Assembly (NCBI GenBank): GCA_965230345.1
Contig: CBDDKR010000002.1
Span: 2,418,001 to 2,482,000, forward strand
From: JADKBO01 sp965230345
Lineage (GTDB): Bacteria; Bacteroidota; Bacteroidia; Chitinophagales; Saprospiraceae
DNA: 64,000 bases
Direction: 5' to 3'
Part shown: piece by piece, positions 27,344-36,669 of the stretch
Numbering within the stretch: position 1 is the first letter of the stretch
Layout of the letters: the number at the start of each line of letters is the position of its first letter
Made by a program: the position numbers and the translations under genes
Notes under the pieces: generated by a model
Seen by the model: only the letters and a program-made list of their open reading frames with translations
Database searches by the model: none
Told to the model about the DNA's origin: nothing

Positions 27344-27842
27344 ACCCTTAGTCAAGGGTAAACATTTTGAAATGTTTTGTAGTTGGGGTGATTTATGAAC
27401 CAGGGTTATTTGATCCTGGTTTTTTTTATCATATTAATTCATGGTTATTGTTCCATTTAGTCTTTAAGCTTCCGGTTTACTATCGGTCAAATGCTTTAAT
27501 GATCTAGTATTAATGAATAGGAATGAAGCATAGAAAAATGATTCAATATAAGAATAGAAATTTCTTGTTATTTAGATCTGGTACAAATAATGCCCCCTGG
27601 AGTGTAGTGGTCAGGTTAAATTTGCTGGTTTCGTTGTAATGCAAATAATTAAATTGTTGAAATTTTGGGTGTCGATATTAAATATTATTTGATTAGGAGT
27701 GGTAATATGTTATTTAGCACCTTCTTCTAAGTTGAAAATAAAATATCATTTACGTGTCGTAAATTAGAATTTGGAAATAATTAACATTTCATTAAGAAGT
27801 GTTGATTGATCCAATATTAACTAATTGGTAAAATAAAGATCA
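27344..27842. other. Intergenic region upstream of the nrf operon
   Basis: 499 bases. Apart from the terminator at 27398-27427 nothing coding was seen. The promoter of the nitrite reductase operon must be here; TTGATTGATCCAA at 27802-27814 is only an imperfect match to an Fnr-type palindrome. Confidence 0.4.
27398..27427 (+). terminator. Intrinsic terminator
   Basis: AACCAGG (27398-27404) pairs with CCTGGTT (27415-27421), loop of ten bases, followed by an uninterrupted T run to 27427. Confidence 0.85.
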
Positions 27843-29132
27843 ATGAAAAATCTACTAATTTACTTAGCGACTACCCTAATAACTATGTCATTTTTACCCA
27901 TGAATGCTCAAAATGGTGACCTGACAGTAGGTGTTCAACTTAGACCACGGGCAGAATACAGAAATGGTTTTAAAACATTAAGTTCTAAAGATTCTGATGC
28001 AGCTTTCTTTACGGAACAAAGAACAAGACTTTGGGCAGATTACAATGCGGATAAGTTCCGAATCCATATCAATATGCAGGATGTTCGAATATGGGGAACT
28101 ACAAATCAAATCTACAAAGAGGACAATTCATTACAGAATTTATATGAAGCCTATGCTGAGTTGAAATTTTCTCCACAATTTTCTGCTAAGATGGGACGGA
28201 TGGCATTAAATTATAATAATGCACGTTTTTTTGGCAACCTTGATTGGGCTGCCCAAGGTAGGAGTCATGACGCCTTACTTTTGAAGTATAGAGTTAATGA
28301 CCTTAAGTTGGATGCTGGATTTGCTTTTAATCAGAATGGATTTGAGCCTGGTAAATTGTCTGGTACATTTTACGGTGCGAATAATTATAAGAGCATGCAG
28401 TTTTTATGGATGAATAAAAGTTTTGGAGATTTAAATGTGTCTGCTTTAGTTCAAAATGATGGTAGACAAGTTCTTGGCGAAGAAGAGACTGCATATAGAC
28501 AAACGTATGCTATAATTCCTACCTACAAGAAGGGTAAGTGGGTTGTTGGAGCTGAAGCTTACTACCAAGGAGGTGAAAATGCAAAAGAGGCTGATGTTAG
28601 CGCATATTTGTTATCAGCAATAATTACTTATAAGACAAGTTTTGCTCCATTTACCTTGGGTATGGACATGGTAAGTGGTACAGATGCAGATGATCACATC
28701 GATGGAAATGATGGGTCTTTTGCCCCTTTGTATGGAACGAATCATAAATTTTACGGATTTATGGATTATTTTTATGTCGGAAATCCTTTCGGTGGTGTAG
28801 GCTTAAATGATATTTATCTTAAAACAGCTATTAAGTTAAATGAAAAATCAAAACTGGGCATTCATTTACACCATTTTATGACTAATGTTGAAGTTGTCGA
28901 TGCAATTACTAATGAAGAGTTAGATCCTTCTATGGGTACGGAGATAGATCTGCTGTATAAGTACGCTGTTTCTAAAGACATAAACATAGCTGTTGGATAC
29001 TCCCATATGATTGCAACGGAGACGATGGAGTATTTGAAGAATGGAGACAGTGGTGAGACGAGTAATTGGTTTTTTGTTCAGTTCAACTTTGCACCAACTA
29101 TTTTTAAAAAAATGAGAGAACCTAATAAATAA
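27843..29132 (+). CDS. Alginate-export-type outer membrane porin
   Basis: 429 residues with signal peptide (TTLITMSFLPMNAQ). The mature N-terminus LTVGVQLRPRAEYRNGF, then EQRTRLWADYNADKFRIHINMQDVRIWG and FSAKMGRMALNYNNARFFGNLDWAAQGR, match the alginate export (AlgE-like) porin family, and the rest shows alternating barrel strands. Placed first in a run with nrfH and nrfA, it may let nitrite or other small anions into the periplasm; the substrate is inferred from context. Confidence 0.82.
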   Translation: MKNLLIYLATTLITMSFLPMNAQNGDLTVGVQLRPRAEYRNGFKTLSSKDSDAAFFTEQRTRLWADYNADKFRIHINMQDVRIWGTTNQIYKEDNSLQNLYEAYAELKFSPQFSAKMGRMALNYNNARFFGNLDWAAQGRSHDALLLKYRVNDLKLDAGFAFNQNGFEPGKLSGTFYGANNYKSMQFLWMNKSFGDLNVSALVQNDGRQVLGEEETAYRQTYAIIPTYKKGKWVVGAEAYYQGGENAKEADVSAYLLSAIITYKTSFAPFTLGMDMVSGTDADDHIDGNDGSFAPLYGTNHKFYGFMDYFYVGNPFGGVGLNDIYLKTAIKLNEKSKLGIHLHHFMTNVEVVDAITNEELDPSMGTEIDLLYKYAVSKDINIAVGYSHMIATETMEYLKNGDSGETSNWFFVQFNFAPTIFKKMREPNK

Positions 29133-29193
29133 TATCCTCATAAGAGGAGCAGATTGCTCGAAAACTCAATAGTTTGAAATTAAAAAGAGGATT

Positions 29194-29787
29194 ATGGCAT
29201 TTTTAAAAAAGATAAAACCTCCAAAGGCGTGGAGAAAATCTGTATCCATTTTATTAGGCATAGGAATGGGATTAGGATTCTTTATGATGAAGGAAGCTAA
29301 TGTGGTGTCTTATTTATCTGATGAGCCAACAGCTTGCATCAATTGTCACGTGATGAATGCTCAATATATAACATGGGACCATAGCTCGCATAGGGAAGTG
29401 GCTACATGTAACGATTGTCATGTGCCTCATGATAATGTTTTTAAGAAATATTTCTTCAAAGCAAAAGACGGGCTTTATCATGCATCAATTTTCACATTGC
29501 GCCAGGAACCTGAAGCAATAGTTATGCATGAGGCTGGTCAAGAGGTAGTACATAATAATTGTATTCGTTGTCACAAAGATCAAGTCACAGACCCTAAGTC
29601 CATATCATGGATTGCTAGTCATTCTGCCGATCGATTAGATCGCCAATGTTGGGAATGTCACCGTGAAGTCCCCCATGGTAGAGTGCGGAGTTTATCTTCA
29701 TCAGGATATCAAATTGCACCGATTCCAATAAAGGAAAAGCAGAAGTTATTTGTTCCGGAATGGATAAAGGAGAATTCAGATAAATAA
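29194..29787 (+). CDS. nrfH: Cytochrome c nitrite reductase small subunit
   Basis: 197 residues. One N-terminal membrane helix (VSILLGIGMGLGFFMM) and four haem c sites: CINCH 48-52, CNDCH 72-76, CIRCH 123-127, CWECH 152-156, as in the NapC/NirT family member NrfH. It takes electrons from menaquinol and passes them to NrfA. The C-terminal ~25 residues are a tail beyond the last haem. Lies 61 bases after the porin and 65 before nrfA, one operon. Confidence 0.96.
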   Translation: MAFLKKIKPPKAWRKSVSILLGIGMGLGFFMMKEANVVSYLSDEPTACINCHVMNAQYITWDHSSHREVATCNDCHVPHDNVFKKYFFKAKDGLYHASIFTLRQEPEAIVMHEAGQEVVHNNCIRCHKDQVTDPKSISWIASHSADRLDRQCWECHREVPHGRVRSLSSSGYQIAPIPIKEKQKLFVPEWIKENSDK

Positions 29788-29852
29788 AATTAATAGATGT
29801 GTCATAGTAAAGTGACACTAAATGAACAAACAAAAATTAAAATCTAAAGATC

Positions 29853-31337
29853 ATGAAAAACTGGATGATATTTTTACTAACGGCCATAGTAGTATTTGGA
29901 CTTGGTATGTTGGCATCTAGCATTGTTAATAGGAAGGCAGAAGCACAGTTCGCCTACACTCCTAATGTCAATATTGCAGAAAATGAACCACGAAACGATG
30001 TGTGGGGAGAGCATTTCCCACGACAATATCAATCGTTCAAACAAACGGCAGATACAACGTTCAGAAGTTTACATGGAACATCTGGACATATGGATATGTT
30101 GGAAGAAAATCCAAGAATGGTGATACTATGGGCAGGGTATGGATTTGCAAAAGGTTATAATGCACCTAAAGGCCACGAGCATGCCATTGATGACCTTCGT
30201 GAAATTGCAAGGACTGGAGCTCCCACAGGACCAGGTACAGGGCCAATGCCAAGTACATGTTGGACATGTAAGTCTCCTGATGTTCCAAGGCTGATGAACG
30301 AACATGGTATTGCTGAATTTTATAAGGGTAAATGGGCCGATAAAGGGTCTGAAGTTGTAAACCCTATTGGGTGTGCAGATTGTCACGATTCTGAGTCTAT
30401 GGCACTAAGGATATCTCGGCCAGCATTGGTGGAAGGATTTGAGTCTATGGGTGAAGATATCAATAACGCTTCTCATCAAGAAATGAGATCTCTTGTGTGT
30501 GCTCAATGTCATGTTGAGTATTATTTTAATAAAAACAAAGAAGGAGCGGAAGGAGTGCCATATCTTACTCTACCTTGGGCAGAAGGGATGAGTGTAGAAG
30601 ATGTAGAAAGATATTATGATAATATTGATTTTAAGGATTGGACACATAAGATTAGTAAGGCTCCAATGTTAAAAGCACAACACCCAGGGTATGAGATATA
30701 CAAAACTTCTGTTCATTACAAAAGAGGAGTGTCATGTGCCGATTGTCATATGCCTTATAAAACGGAAGGTGGTCAGAAATTTACAGATCATCATATTCAG
30801 TCTCCTTTGGCTAATACAGCCAATGCCTGTCAAGTTTGTCATAGAGAAGAAACGGACAATTTGTTGACAGATGTTTATGAAAGACAAAATAAGGTAAAAG
30901 AACAAATGAAGTCCTTGGAGGAATTTTTAGTTCGATCACATGTAGAAGCGGGCAAGTGTTGGGAGCTTGGTGCAACAGAAGAGCAAATGAAGGACATCCT
31001 TCAAGATATTAGACATGCGCAGTGGAGATGGGATTACGCAGCCGCGGCGCATGGAACGACTTTTCACTCACCTGTAGAAGCGAGTAGAATCGTATCATCA
31101 GGATTGAAGATTGTACATGAATGTAGATTGAAACTTTCAAGACTACTTTATTCTTTAGGAGTAAAAGAGGAATTACCTTACCCTCCAATAGCCAATAAAC
31201 ATGAGGCTCAGATTTTTATTGGACTTGATCCAGAAAAGATGGCAGCAGATAAGAAAGTATTTATGGATGAGATTGTACCTAATTGGGTAAAGGAGGCAGA
31301 AGCTCGTGAAGCAAAAATGCCACGTTCTACAAAATAA
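29853..31337 (+). CDS. nrfA: Ammonia-forming cytochrome c nitrite reductase
   Basis: 494 residues with a signal anchor (MIFLLTAIVVFGLGMLA). The active-site haem has the diagnostic CWTCK (136-140), in which Lys140 replaces His as ligand, and four bis-His haems follow: CADCH 174-178, CAQCH 216-220, CADCH 295-299, CQVCH 326-330. Tyr near 223 and His277 in KAQHPGYE are the expected catalytic residues. It reduces nitrite to ammonium with six electrons in the periplasm. With nrfH and the haem ligase downstream it forms a complete respiratory ammonification unit. Confidence 0.98.
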   Translation: MKNWMIFLLTAIVVFGLGMLASSIVNRKAEAQFAYTPNVNIAENEPRNDVWGEHFPRQYQSFKQTADTTFRSLHGTSGHMDMLEENPRMVILWAGYGFAKGYNAPKGHEHAIDDLREIARTGAPTGPGTGPMPSTCWTCKSPDVPRLMNEHGIAEFYKGKWADKGSEVVNPIGCADCHDSESMALRISRPALVEGFESMGEDINNASHQEMRSLVCAQCHVEYYFNKNKEGAEGVPYLTLPWAEGMSVEDVERYYDNIDFKDWTHKISKAPMLKAQHPGYEIYKTSVHYKRGVSCADCHMPYKTEGGQKFTDHHIQSPLANTANACQVCHREETDNLLTDVYERQNKVKEQMKSLEEFLVRSHVEAGKCWELGATEEQMKDILQDIRHAQWRWDYAAAAHGTTFHSPVEASRIVSSGLKIVHECRLKLSRLLYSLGVKEELPYPPIANKHEAQIFIGLDPEKMAADKKVFMDEIVPNWVKEAEAREAKMPRSTK

Positions 31338-31407
31338 TTAGATTTAAATTGATTAGGAAGGGGCCAAATTGATGCCTCTTCCTATGTATTGTATAGAAAA
31401 TAATTAT

Positions 31408-34400
31408 ATGTCCTTGTACAACATTCTCAAATCATTTTTTTTCTCTGGGAAAACAACTCTGCTACTCTTAGTTGTTTATGCAACCACAATGGCATTGGCC
31501 ACATTCCTAGAAAACGATTATGGTACTCCAGCGGTTTGGGCTGTGGTCTATGACGCTTGGTGGTTCGAACTAATACAAGCTCTCCTGGCTATTAATTTTA
31601 TTGGAAATATTTGGAAGTATAATCTCCTTTCCTGGAAGAAGTGGATGGTATTTACATTTCACATTGGTTTTGTGGTCACATTAGTCGGTGCATTCGTAAC
31701 TCGGTATTCTGGAGTAGAAGGAACGATGTCTATTAGAGAAGGTGAGACAGTAGATTATATGATTTCCAATGAGATGTATTTTCAAACGCTGTCGATCATC
31801 GAAGGTTCAACAATCAGAAAGGAAAAGAAACTGAAATTGTCAGCTTTGACGGCGCCTGATTTTCGAATGAATATTGGATCTTCTAAAAATCCAGTTATAG
31901 CAACTTGCTTGTCATATACGCCTAATGCGGAAAAAGTATTAATAGAAGGAGAAAATAATGCAATTGCTCTTGCAATTACTAATGGAAGAAATAGAGAAGA
32001 CATCTTTTTGACTGATGGTGAAAGGTTCGAAACAGGTGCCACTCCGATTGGATTTAATACCCAATTAAAGGGTGGAATTAATATTTTTAGTGAGGGTGAT
32101 TCTTTATTTATTCAACATTCGGATTCGATTTCTTATCTAATTATGGAATCTCAACTGGCTGGTTCCGTAGAAGCGAATAAGAAGTTTTGCGTCAAGCCAA
32201 GAATATTGTACAATACTAGCGATGTATCTTTTGTGATAAAAGAAGTACATCAAAATGTGAAACAATCATATGTAACTGCAAGTGATAAAAATAAGGCAGC
32301 AAATCTGCTGGATCACTTTTTAATTCAAATTGAATGTAGAGGCGAGAAAACAATTCATGATTTATTCGTAAGAAAAGGTGTTCTTGCCAGGCCTATTCTA
32401 TATCAAAATGATCAAATTGAATCTCAATTTTTAGTTGGACCAAAGGTGACTGAACTACCTTTTCAGATCCATTTACGAGATTTTCAATTAGAACGTTACC
32501 CAGGATCAAGAAGTCCTTCATCCTATGCAAGTGAAGTGACGGTGATAGACGAGGGATATAATGAAGATTATCGTATTTTCATGAACAATGTATTGGATTA
32601 CAAAGGTTATCGGTTTTTTCAAGCTTCTTATGATACTGACGAATTAGGTACTGTTCTTTCTGTCAATAAGGATTCTTTGGGAACGAATATTACTTATATC
32701 GGGTATACACTGTTGACATTAGGCATGTTCTTTTCTTTATTTGGGAGAAATACAAGGTTCCAGTTTCTAAATCGACAATTGGATGTATTGAAAAAAAAGA
32801 AAATGAATTTACCCTTAGTTTTTGTTCCTCTGTTTTTAATTTTTGGTTCGACCTTTAGTTCTGCGCAACATTCTAGTCAGGTAGATTCTTTAGGTGAATA
32901 TTACCCTGTACCGATTGAGTATTCTTCAAAGTTCGGTAGGTTAATGGTCCAAGATATGGATGGTCGGATCAAACCTCTAAATACATTGGCATCAGAGCTG
33001 TGCCGCAAGTTATTCCGAGCTACGACCTTTTCATTAGAAAATTCAACACAAGAATTTGATGTAAATCAGTTGGTTTTGGGTCTCAACAAAGACCCCCAAT
33101 TTTGGCAACACGTACCTTTAGTAAAAGTAGATCCAGAAAAGTTGAATGGTGTATTGGTGCATATTGGTAAAATTGACGCCGAACGAATAGCATTTAGTGA
33201 CTTTTTTGACGAAGGTGAACTTTATATTTTATCAGATGAAGTTGAGGCAGCGAATGCTAAAAAACCCGCCGAGCGAAATGCTTTTGATAAAGAAATATTA
33301 GCTGTAGATGAGCGGTTTAATTTACTATATCAAGCTCTAACTGGAGATTTCCTTAGGATTTTTCCTAAACGGGGTGATACGAATAATACTTGGTTTTCTC
33401 ATCGTGTACAACATGCCAATTTCCCGACAGAAGATTCCCTTTTTGTCTCAGGAATTTTGAATGAATATTTCCATGATATTAATAATGCTCAAGTTACTGG
33501 AGACTGGGAAAAGGTCGATCAGACATATCGTTACATTAAGACCTATCAAGATGTACTGGGTAAGGATGTAATGCCTAGTACTGCACGGGTTGAAGCAGAA
33601 CTTAAGTATAATGCCCTCGGCCTTTTTAATAAACTTTTTCCAATATACTGGATGTTAGGGCTTGTTTTATTGATATTGGCCATGATGAAAATCTTTTTAC
33701 CTACCAACAAGGTGGTCAAATCTACGTACTTGGTTATTGGTATATTAGTAATAGTGGCATTTTTTGCACAAACGTATAATATGGGCCTAAGGTGGTACGC
33801 CGGTGATTATCCTCCATGGTCCAATGGGTACGAAATGATCATTTTGGTTGCGTGGTTTTTGGTTTTGTTTGGATTGGCCTTCGCTAAGAAAACGGATTTC
33901 GCATTGCCTTTGGCAACACTTTTTGCGGGGACACTGCTTTTTGTTGCATTTTTGGATTGGTTGAATCCTGAAATAACCAATCTTGTACCAGTTTTGAAGT
34001 CGTATTGGTTGAAAATACATGTGGCAATAATAGTGGCAAGTTATGCACCTTTGGGTCTATGTGCATTGTTAGGTTTAATGTCCTTAGTATTGATAATTTT
34101 GAATGGTCAACAACACAATCGAATGAGTATCTCCATTAAGGAGATGACTATACTTAATGAAATATCTATGACAATGGGCTTGTATTTGCTAACCATTGGT
34201 ACTTTTCTCGGTGGTGTTTGGGCGAACGAGTCATGGGGTCGATATTGGGCATGGGATCCCAAAGAAACATGGGCTTTAATATCCATAATTGTATATGCTA
34301 TTGTTACACATATGCGACTTGTTCCTAAATTACAGGGCGATTATATTTTTAGTATTGCTAGTGTAGTAGCTTTTTTCTCGATTATAATGACTTCTTTCGG

Positions 34401-34551
34401 TGTGAATTATTATTTGTCTGGATTACACTCTTATGCTCAAGGTGATCCTGTGCCAATACCAATGTATATTTATGTTATTGTAATGATAGTTGCAATAATT
34501 GGTTGTTGGGCTTATTGGAAGAATAAAAAATATTTGGAGTCGGTAAAATAG
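31408..34551 (+). CDS. ccsA: Fused cytochrome c biogenesis protein CcsBA (ResB-CcsA)
   Basis: 1047 residues from ATG 31408 (TTG 31369 would add 13). The N-terminal part is ResB/CcsB-like with helices around 12-90 and a large periplasmic section, plus a helix at ~440-460 and another near 480. The C-terminal ~300 residues are CcsA with about eight helices and the haem-handling WWD-type region RYWAWDPKETWALI near residue 945; conserved His lie in LKIHVAIIVASYAP and IVTHMRL. System II haem ligation to apocytochromes; it presumably matures NrfHA, including the CWTCK site. Confidence 0.93.
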   Translation: MSLYNILKSFFFSGKTTLLLLVVYATTMALATFLENDYGTPAVWAVVYDAWWFELIQALLAINFIGNIWKYNLLSWKKWMVFTFHIGFVVTLVGAFVTRYSGVEGTMSIREGETVDYMISNEMYFQTLSIIEGSTIRKEKKLKLSALTAPDFRMNIGSSKNPVIATCLSYTPNAEKVLIEGENNAIALAITNGRNREDIFLTDGERFETGATPIGFNTQLKGGINIFSEGDSLFIQHSDSISYLIMESQLAGSVEANKKFCVKPRILYNTSDVSFVIKEVHQNVKQSYVTASDKNKAANLLDHFLIQIECRGEKTIHDLFVRKGVLARPILYQNDQIESQFLVGPKVTELPFQIHLRDFQLERYPGSRSPSSYASEVTVIDEGYNEDYRIFMNNVLDYKGYRFFQASYDTDELGTVLSVNKDSLGTNITYIGYTLLTLGMFFSLFGRNTRFQFLNRQLDVLKKKKMNLPLVFVPLFLIFGSTFSSAQHSSQVDSLGEYYPVPIEYSSKFGRLMVQDMDGRIKPLNTLASELCRKLFRATTFSLENSTQEFDVNQLVLGLNKDPQFWQHVPLVKVDPEKLNGVLVHIGKIDAERIAFSDFFDEGELYILSDEVEAANAKKPAERNAFDKEILAVDERFNLLYQALTGDFLRIFPKRGDTNNTWFSHRVQHANFPTEDSLFVSGILNEYFHDINNAQVTGDWEKVDQTYRYIKTYQDVLGKDVMPSTARVEAELKYNALGLFNKLFPIYWMLGLVLLILAMMKIFLPTNKVVKSTYLVIGILVIVAFFAQTYNMGLRWYAGDYPPWSNGYEMIILVAWFLVLFGLAFAKKTDFALPLATLFAGTLLFVAFLDWLNPEITNLVPVLKSYWLKIHVAIIVASYAPLGLCALLGLMSLVLIILNGQQHNRMSISIKEMTILNEISMTMGLYLLTIGTFLGGVWANESWGRYWAWDPKETWALISIIVYAIVTHMRLVPKLQGDYIFSIASVVAFFSIIMTSFGVNYYLSGLHSYAQGDPVPIPMYIYVIVMIVAIIGCWAYWKNKKYLESVK

Positions 34552-35296
34552 ATATTGAATCTATTTCAATTAGTAGATAAGGTTGATCGTAAAATGAAAT
34601 ATATTTTTTCGTTTATAAGTTGAAGTGATTTTTTACTATTAGCTCTCTTAATGACTAAGGTAGATTTAGTCATAGCCATATTTACGTTTTTTTTATTTCA
34701 ATTTGGATTCAATCATTTTTTTGATTGTTTATGTTTTCTGATTTTAATAAGATATTTCAATTCGTGATTATGTATTATATGAATTTGATCTATACTGAGT
34801 GTATTTATCGTGTAATATAGGTTGGGATGATTTTGTTTTTTATACAATTTGTAGAAAATTAAGATTGTTTTATATGATATTATTTAATAACCATATCATC
34901 TGGATCTGATATTTGTATTATAAATATAACTCATTAGAAAGATAGTCGCGTAATGCATAAAGATGAATATTGCACTAACTCGAATTCAAAAATGTATGAT
35001 TCAATTGTTAAAATTGATCCATTTTAAGCTCACAGAAAATTTTCTAATACGTTAAGGTAGTTATATTATATAGTTGATCGTTTGGATTAGAAATGTTGAC
35101 CTTTTGAAAAATGTACTTAACGCTATGCAGTATGCTCCAATTATACTAGAAATTTAATCGAACTAGGCCACCAAATAAGACATTTGTTCTAAAGAGATCC
35201 AACTAATGGAATCAAGATTGATATCCATAAATTGTATCAACGATTAACTCTAAAGGGGAAGGATCTAAAATGATCTTTCTCCTTTTTTATGACATC
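34552..35296. other. Gene-free AT-rich region between ccsBA and the IS element
   Basis: About 745 bases without a credible gene. A perfect 8-bp stem ATGACTAA/TTAGTCAT (34651-34673) with a T run 15 bases later may end the nrf transcript. The last part, 35252-35290, is the original downstream region of feoB (see terminator). Confidence 0.5.
35252..35290. terminator. Displaced native terminator of feoB
   Basis: AAGGGGAAGGATC and GATCTTTCTCCTT pair (two wobble positions) across TAAAAT at 35266-35271, with T6 on the plus side. It lies just beyond the point where feoB ended before the IS inserted, so it was probably feoB's terminator and now stands 1.4 kb away. Confidence 0.55.
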
Positions 35297-35336
35297 TGTC
35301 CCGTCCTAGTATAGCGTTACACAAAAGAGAGATGAA

Positions 35337-35765
35337 ATGTCTAAAGAATTGAGAACGAATTATGTAAAGCGAACACAGAAAAATTACAGTTTATCCTTAA
35401 AGTTACAGATTGTGTCGGAAATTGAGCGAGGAGAACTGTCGGTAACAGGAGCTAAACTCAAGTATGGGATACAAGGACAAAGTACAGTAGTTAATTGGCT
35501 ACGGAAATATGGTACATTTGATTGGGAGAACCAAACACCATGCAATATGCCAAAGACAGCCGAACAACGGATAATGGAATTAGAGGCAAAAGTGCAGCTG
35601 CTTGAAAAGCAGAAGAAGCACTTAGAAAAGCAAGCCGAGCGAGCAGATCATAAGACTATTCTCTTTGATATGATGATAGAATTAGCGGAGAAGGAGTACA
35701 ATATTCCAATAAGAAAAAACTCCTTACCCGAACAGTTGATCACGTCAAAAAAGAACAAGAGATGA
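35337..35765 (+). CDS. IS3-family transposase OrfA
   Basis: 142 residues: a helix-turn-helix of the transposase_8 type (SLKLQIVSEIERGELSVTGAK then GIQGQSTVVNWLRKYG) followed by a leucine-zipper-like coil (RIMELEAKVQLLEKQKKHLEKQ, residues 77-98). Near the end lies the heptamer AAAAAAG at 35747-35753, correctly phased (A_AAA_AAG) for -1 frameshifting into orfB, after which the -1 frame runs without a stop into orfB. Binds the IS ends. Confidence 0.93.
   Translation: MSKELRTNYVKRTQKNYSLSLKLQIVSEIERGELSVTGAKLKYGIQGQSTVVNWLRKYGTFDWENQTPCNMPKTAEQRIMELEAKVQLLEKQKKHLEKQAERADHKTILFDMMIELAEKEYNIPIRKNSLPEQLITSKKNKR
35747..35753 (+). promoter_or_regulatory. Programmed -1 frameshift heptamer (A AAA AAG)
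   Basis: In orfA phase the codons are AAA-AAG (35748-35753) preceded by A. Slipping back one base reads AAA AAA GAA CAA GAG then ATG at 35762, in orfB frame, to give the OrfAB fusion transposase. Confidence 0.8.
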
Positions 35766-36622
35766 GTATTACATACGCCTGTAACTTGTTCGGGTATAAT
35801 CGGCAGGTATATTATAGATCAAAGTCACGAGTTAAACGCCATCAGAACAGAGCGCAGCAAGTGTTAGAAATGGTTACTCAAATAAGGTTAAAGATGCCAC
35901 GAATAGGAGGCAAGAAGCTGTATCATATGCTCAAGGCTGACTTGAGACAGATAGGCGTAGGACGGGATAAGTTATTCGATATATTACGAGCTAACCACAT
36001 GTTAATCAAACCAAAGCGTCAATACCACAAAACGACCAACTCACATCACAGATTCCGCAAGCACAAGAATTTAATAGAAGAAATACAGGTAAAGAAACCA
36101 GAGCAAATATGGGTCAGCGATATTACTTACATCGGAGACAGGACACATCCTCAGTACTTAGCCTTGATTACGGACAAGTATTCAAAAAAAATAGTTGGAT
36201 ATGACGTATCAGAAAGTTTATCAACAAAAGGCTCAATTAGAGCTTTAAAGATGGCGATTAAGAATAGGAAATATAAGTCTCACAAGCTTATACATCATTC
36301 GGATAGAGGACTCCAATACTGTAGTGATGCTTATCAAGAACTACTTGGTAAGCACAAAATTAAATGTAGCATGACCGAACAATATGATCCCTATCAAAAT
36401 GCGGTAGCCGAAAGGATAAACGGCATACTGAAACAGGAGTTTATTCTTGGTATAAAAATTAAGGATATAGAACTAATGCGATGTTTAGTAAACCAAAGTA
36501 TTGAAATATATAACAATGACAGGCCACACTTATCTTGCCATATGCATACACCAGAATATATGCATAATCAAGATAAGCTAAGCCCCAAAACATATAAAAC
36601 AAAAAACCATCTGTGGATTTAA
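35762..36622 (+). CDS. IS3-family transposase OrfB (DDE integrase domain)
   Basis: 286 residues with the IS3 HTH_21 segment (MPRIGGKKLYHMLKADL) and an rve integrase core. The catalytic triad is Asp120 (WVSDITYI), Asp181 (HHSDRGLQY) and Glu217 (NAVAERING), with 35 residues between the last two, as required for D-D(35)E. Its ATG overlaps the orfA stop (ATGA), so it can also be made by coupling. The C-terminal codons lie inside a 32-bp palindrome. Confidence 0.95.
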   Translation: MSITYACNLFGYNRQVYYRSKSRVKRHQNRAQQVLEMVTQIRLKMPRIGGKKLYHMLKADLRQIGVGRDKLFDILRANHMLIKPKRQYHKTTNSHHRFRKHKNLIEEIQVKKPEQIWVSDITYIGDRTHPQYLALITDKYSKKIVGYDVSESLSTKGSIRALKMAIKNRKYKSHKLIHHSDRGLQYCSDAYQELLGKHKIKCSMTEQYDPYQNAVAERINGILKQEFILGIKIKDIELMRCLVNQSIEIYNNDRPHLSCHMHTPEYMHNQDKLSPKTYKTKNHLWI

Positions 36623-36636
36623 ATCCACAGATGGTT
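36605..36636 (+). terminator. 32-bp perfect palindrome over the orfB stop
   Basis: AACCATCTGTGGATTT (36605-36620) is followed directly by its exact reverse complement to 36636. The orfB stop codon is in the centre. Such structures end IS transcription and block readthrough from outside. Confidence 0.7.
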
Positions 36637-36669
36637 CATTAATAGTATTTTTAAACCCGTAACACTATT

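Noticed and set aside
27802..27814. Fnr box upstream of the nrf operon
   Set aside because: TTGATTGATCCAA only partly fits TTGAT-N4-ATCAA (extra base and a mismatch), so not listed as an operator.
35252..35290. Left IS end hairpin as part of the insertion sequence
   Set aside because: It lies outside the inverted repeats and target duplication and fits better as the old feoB terminator.
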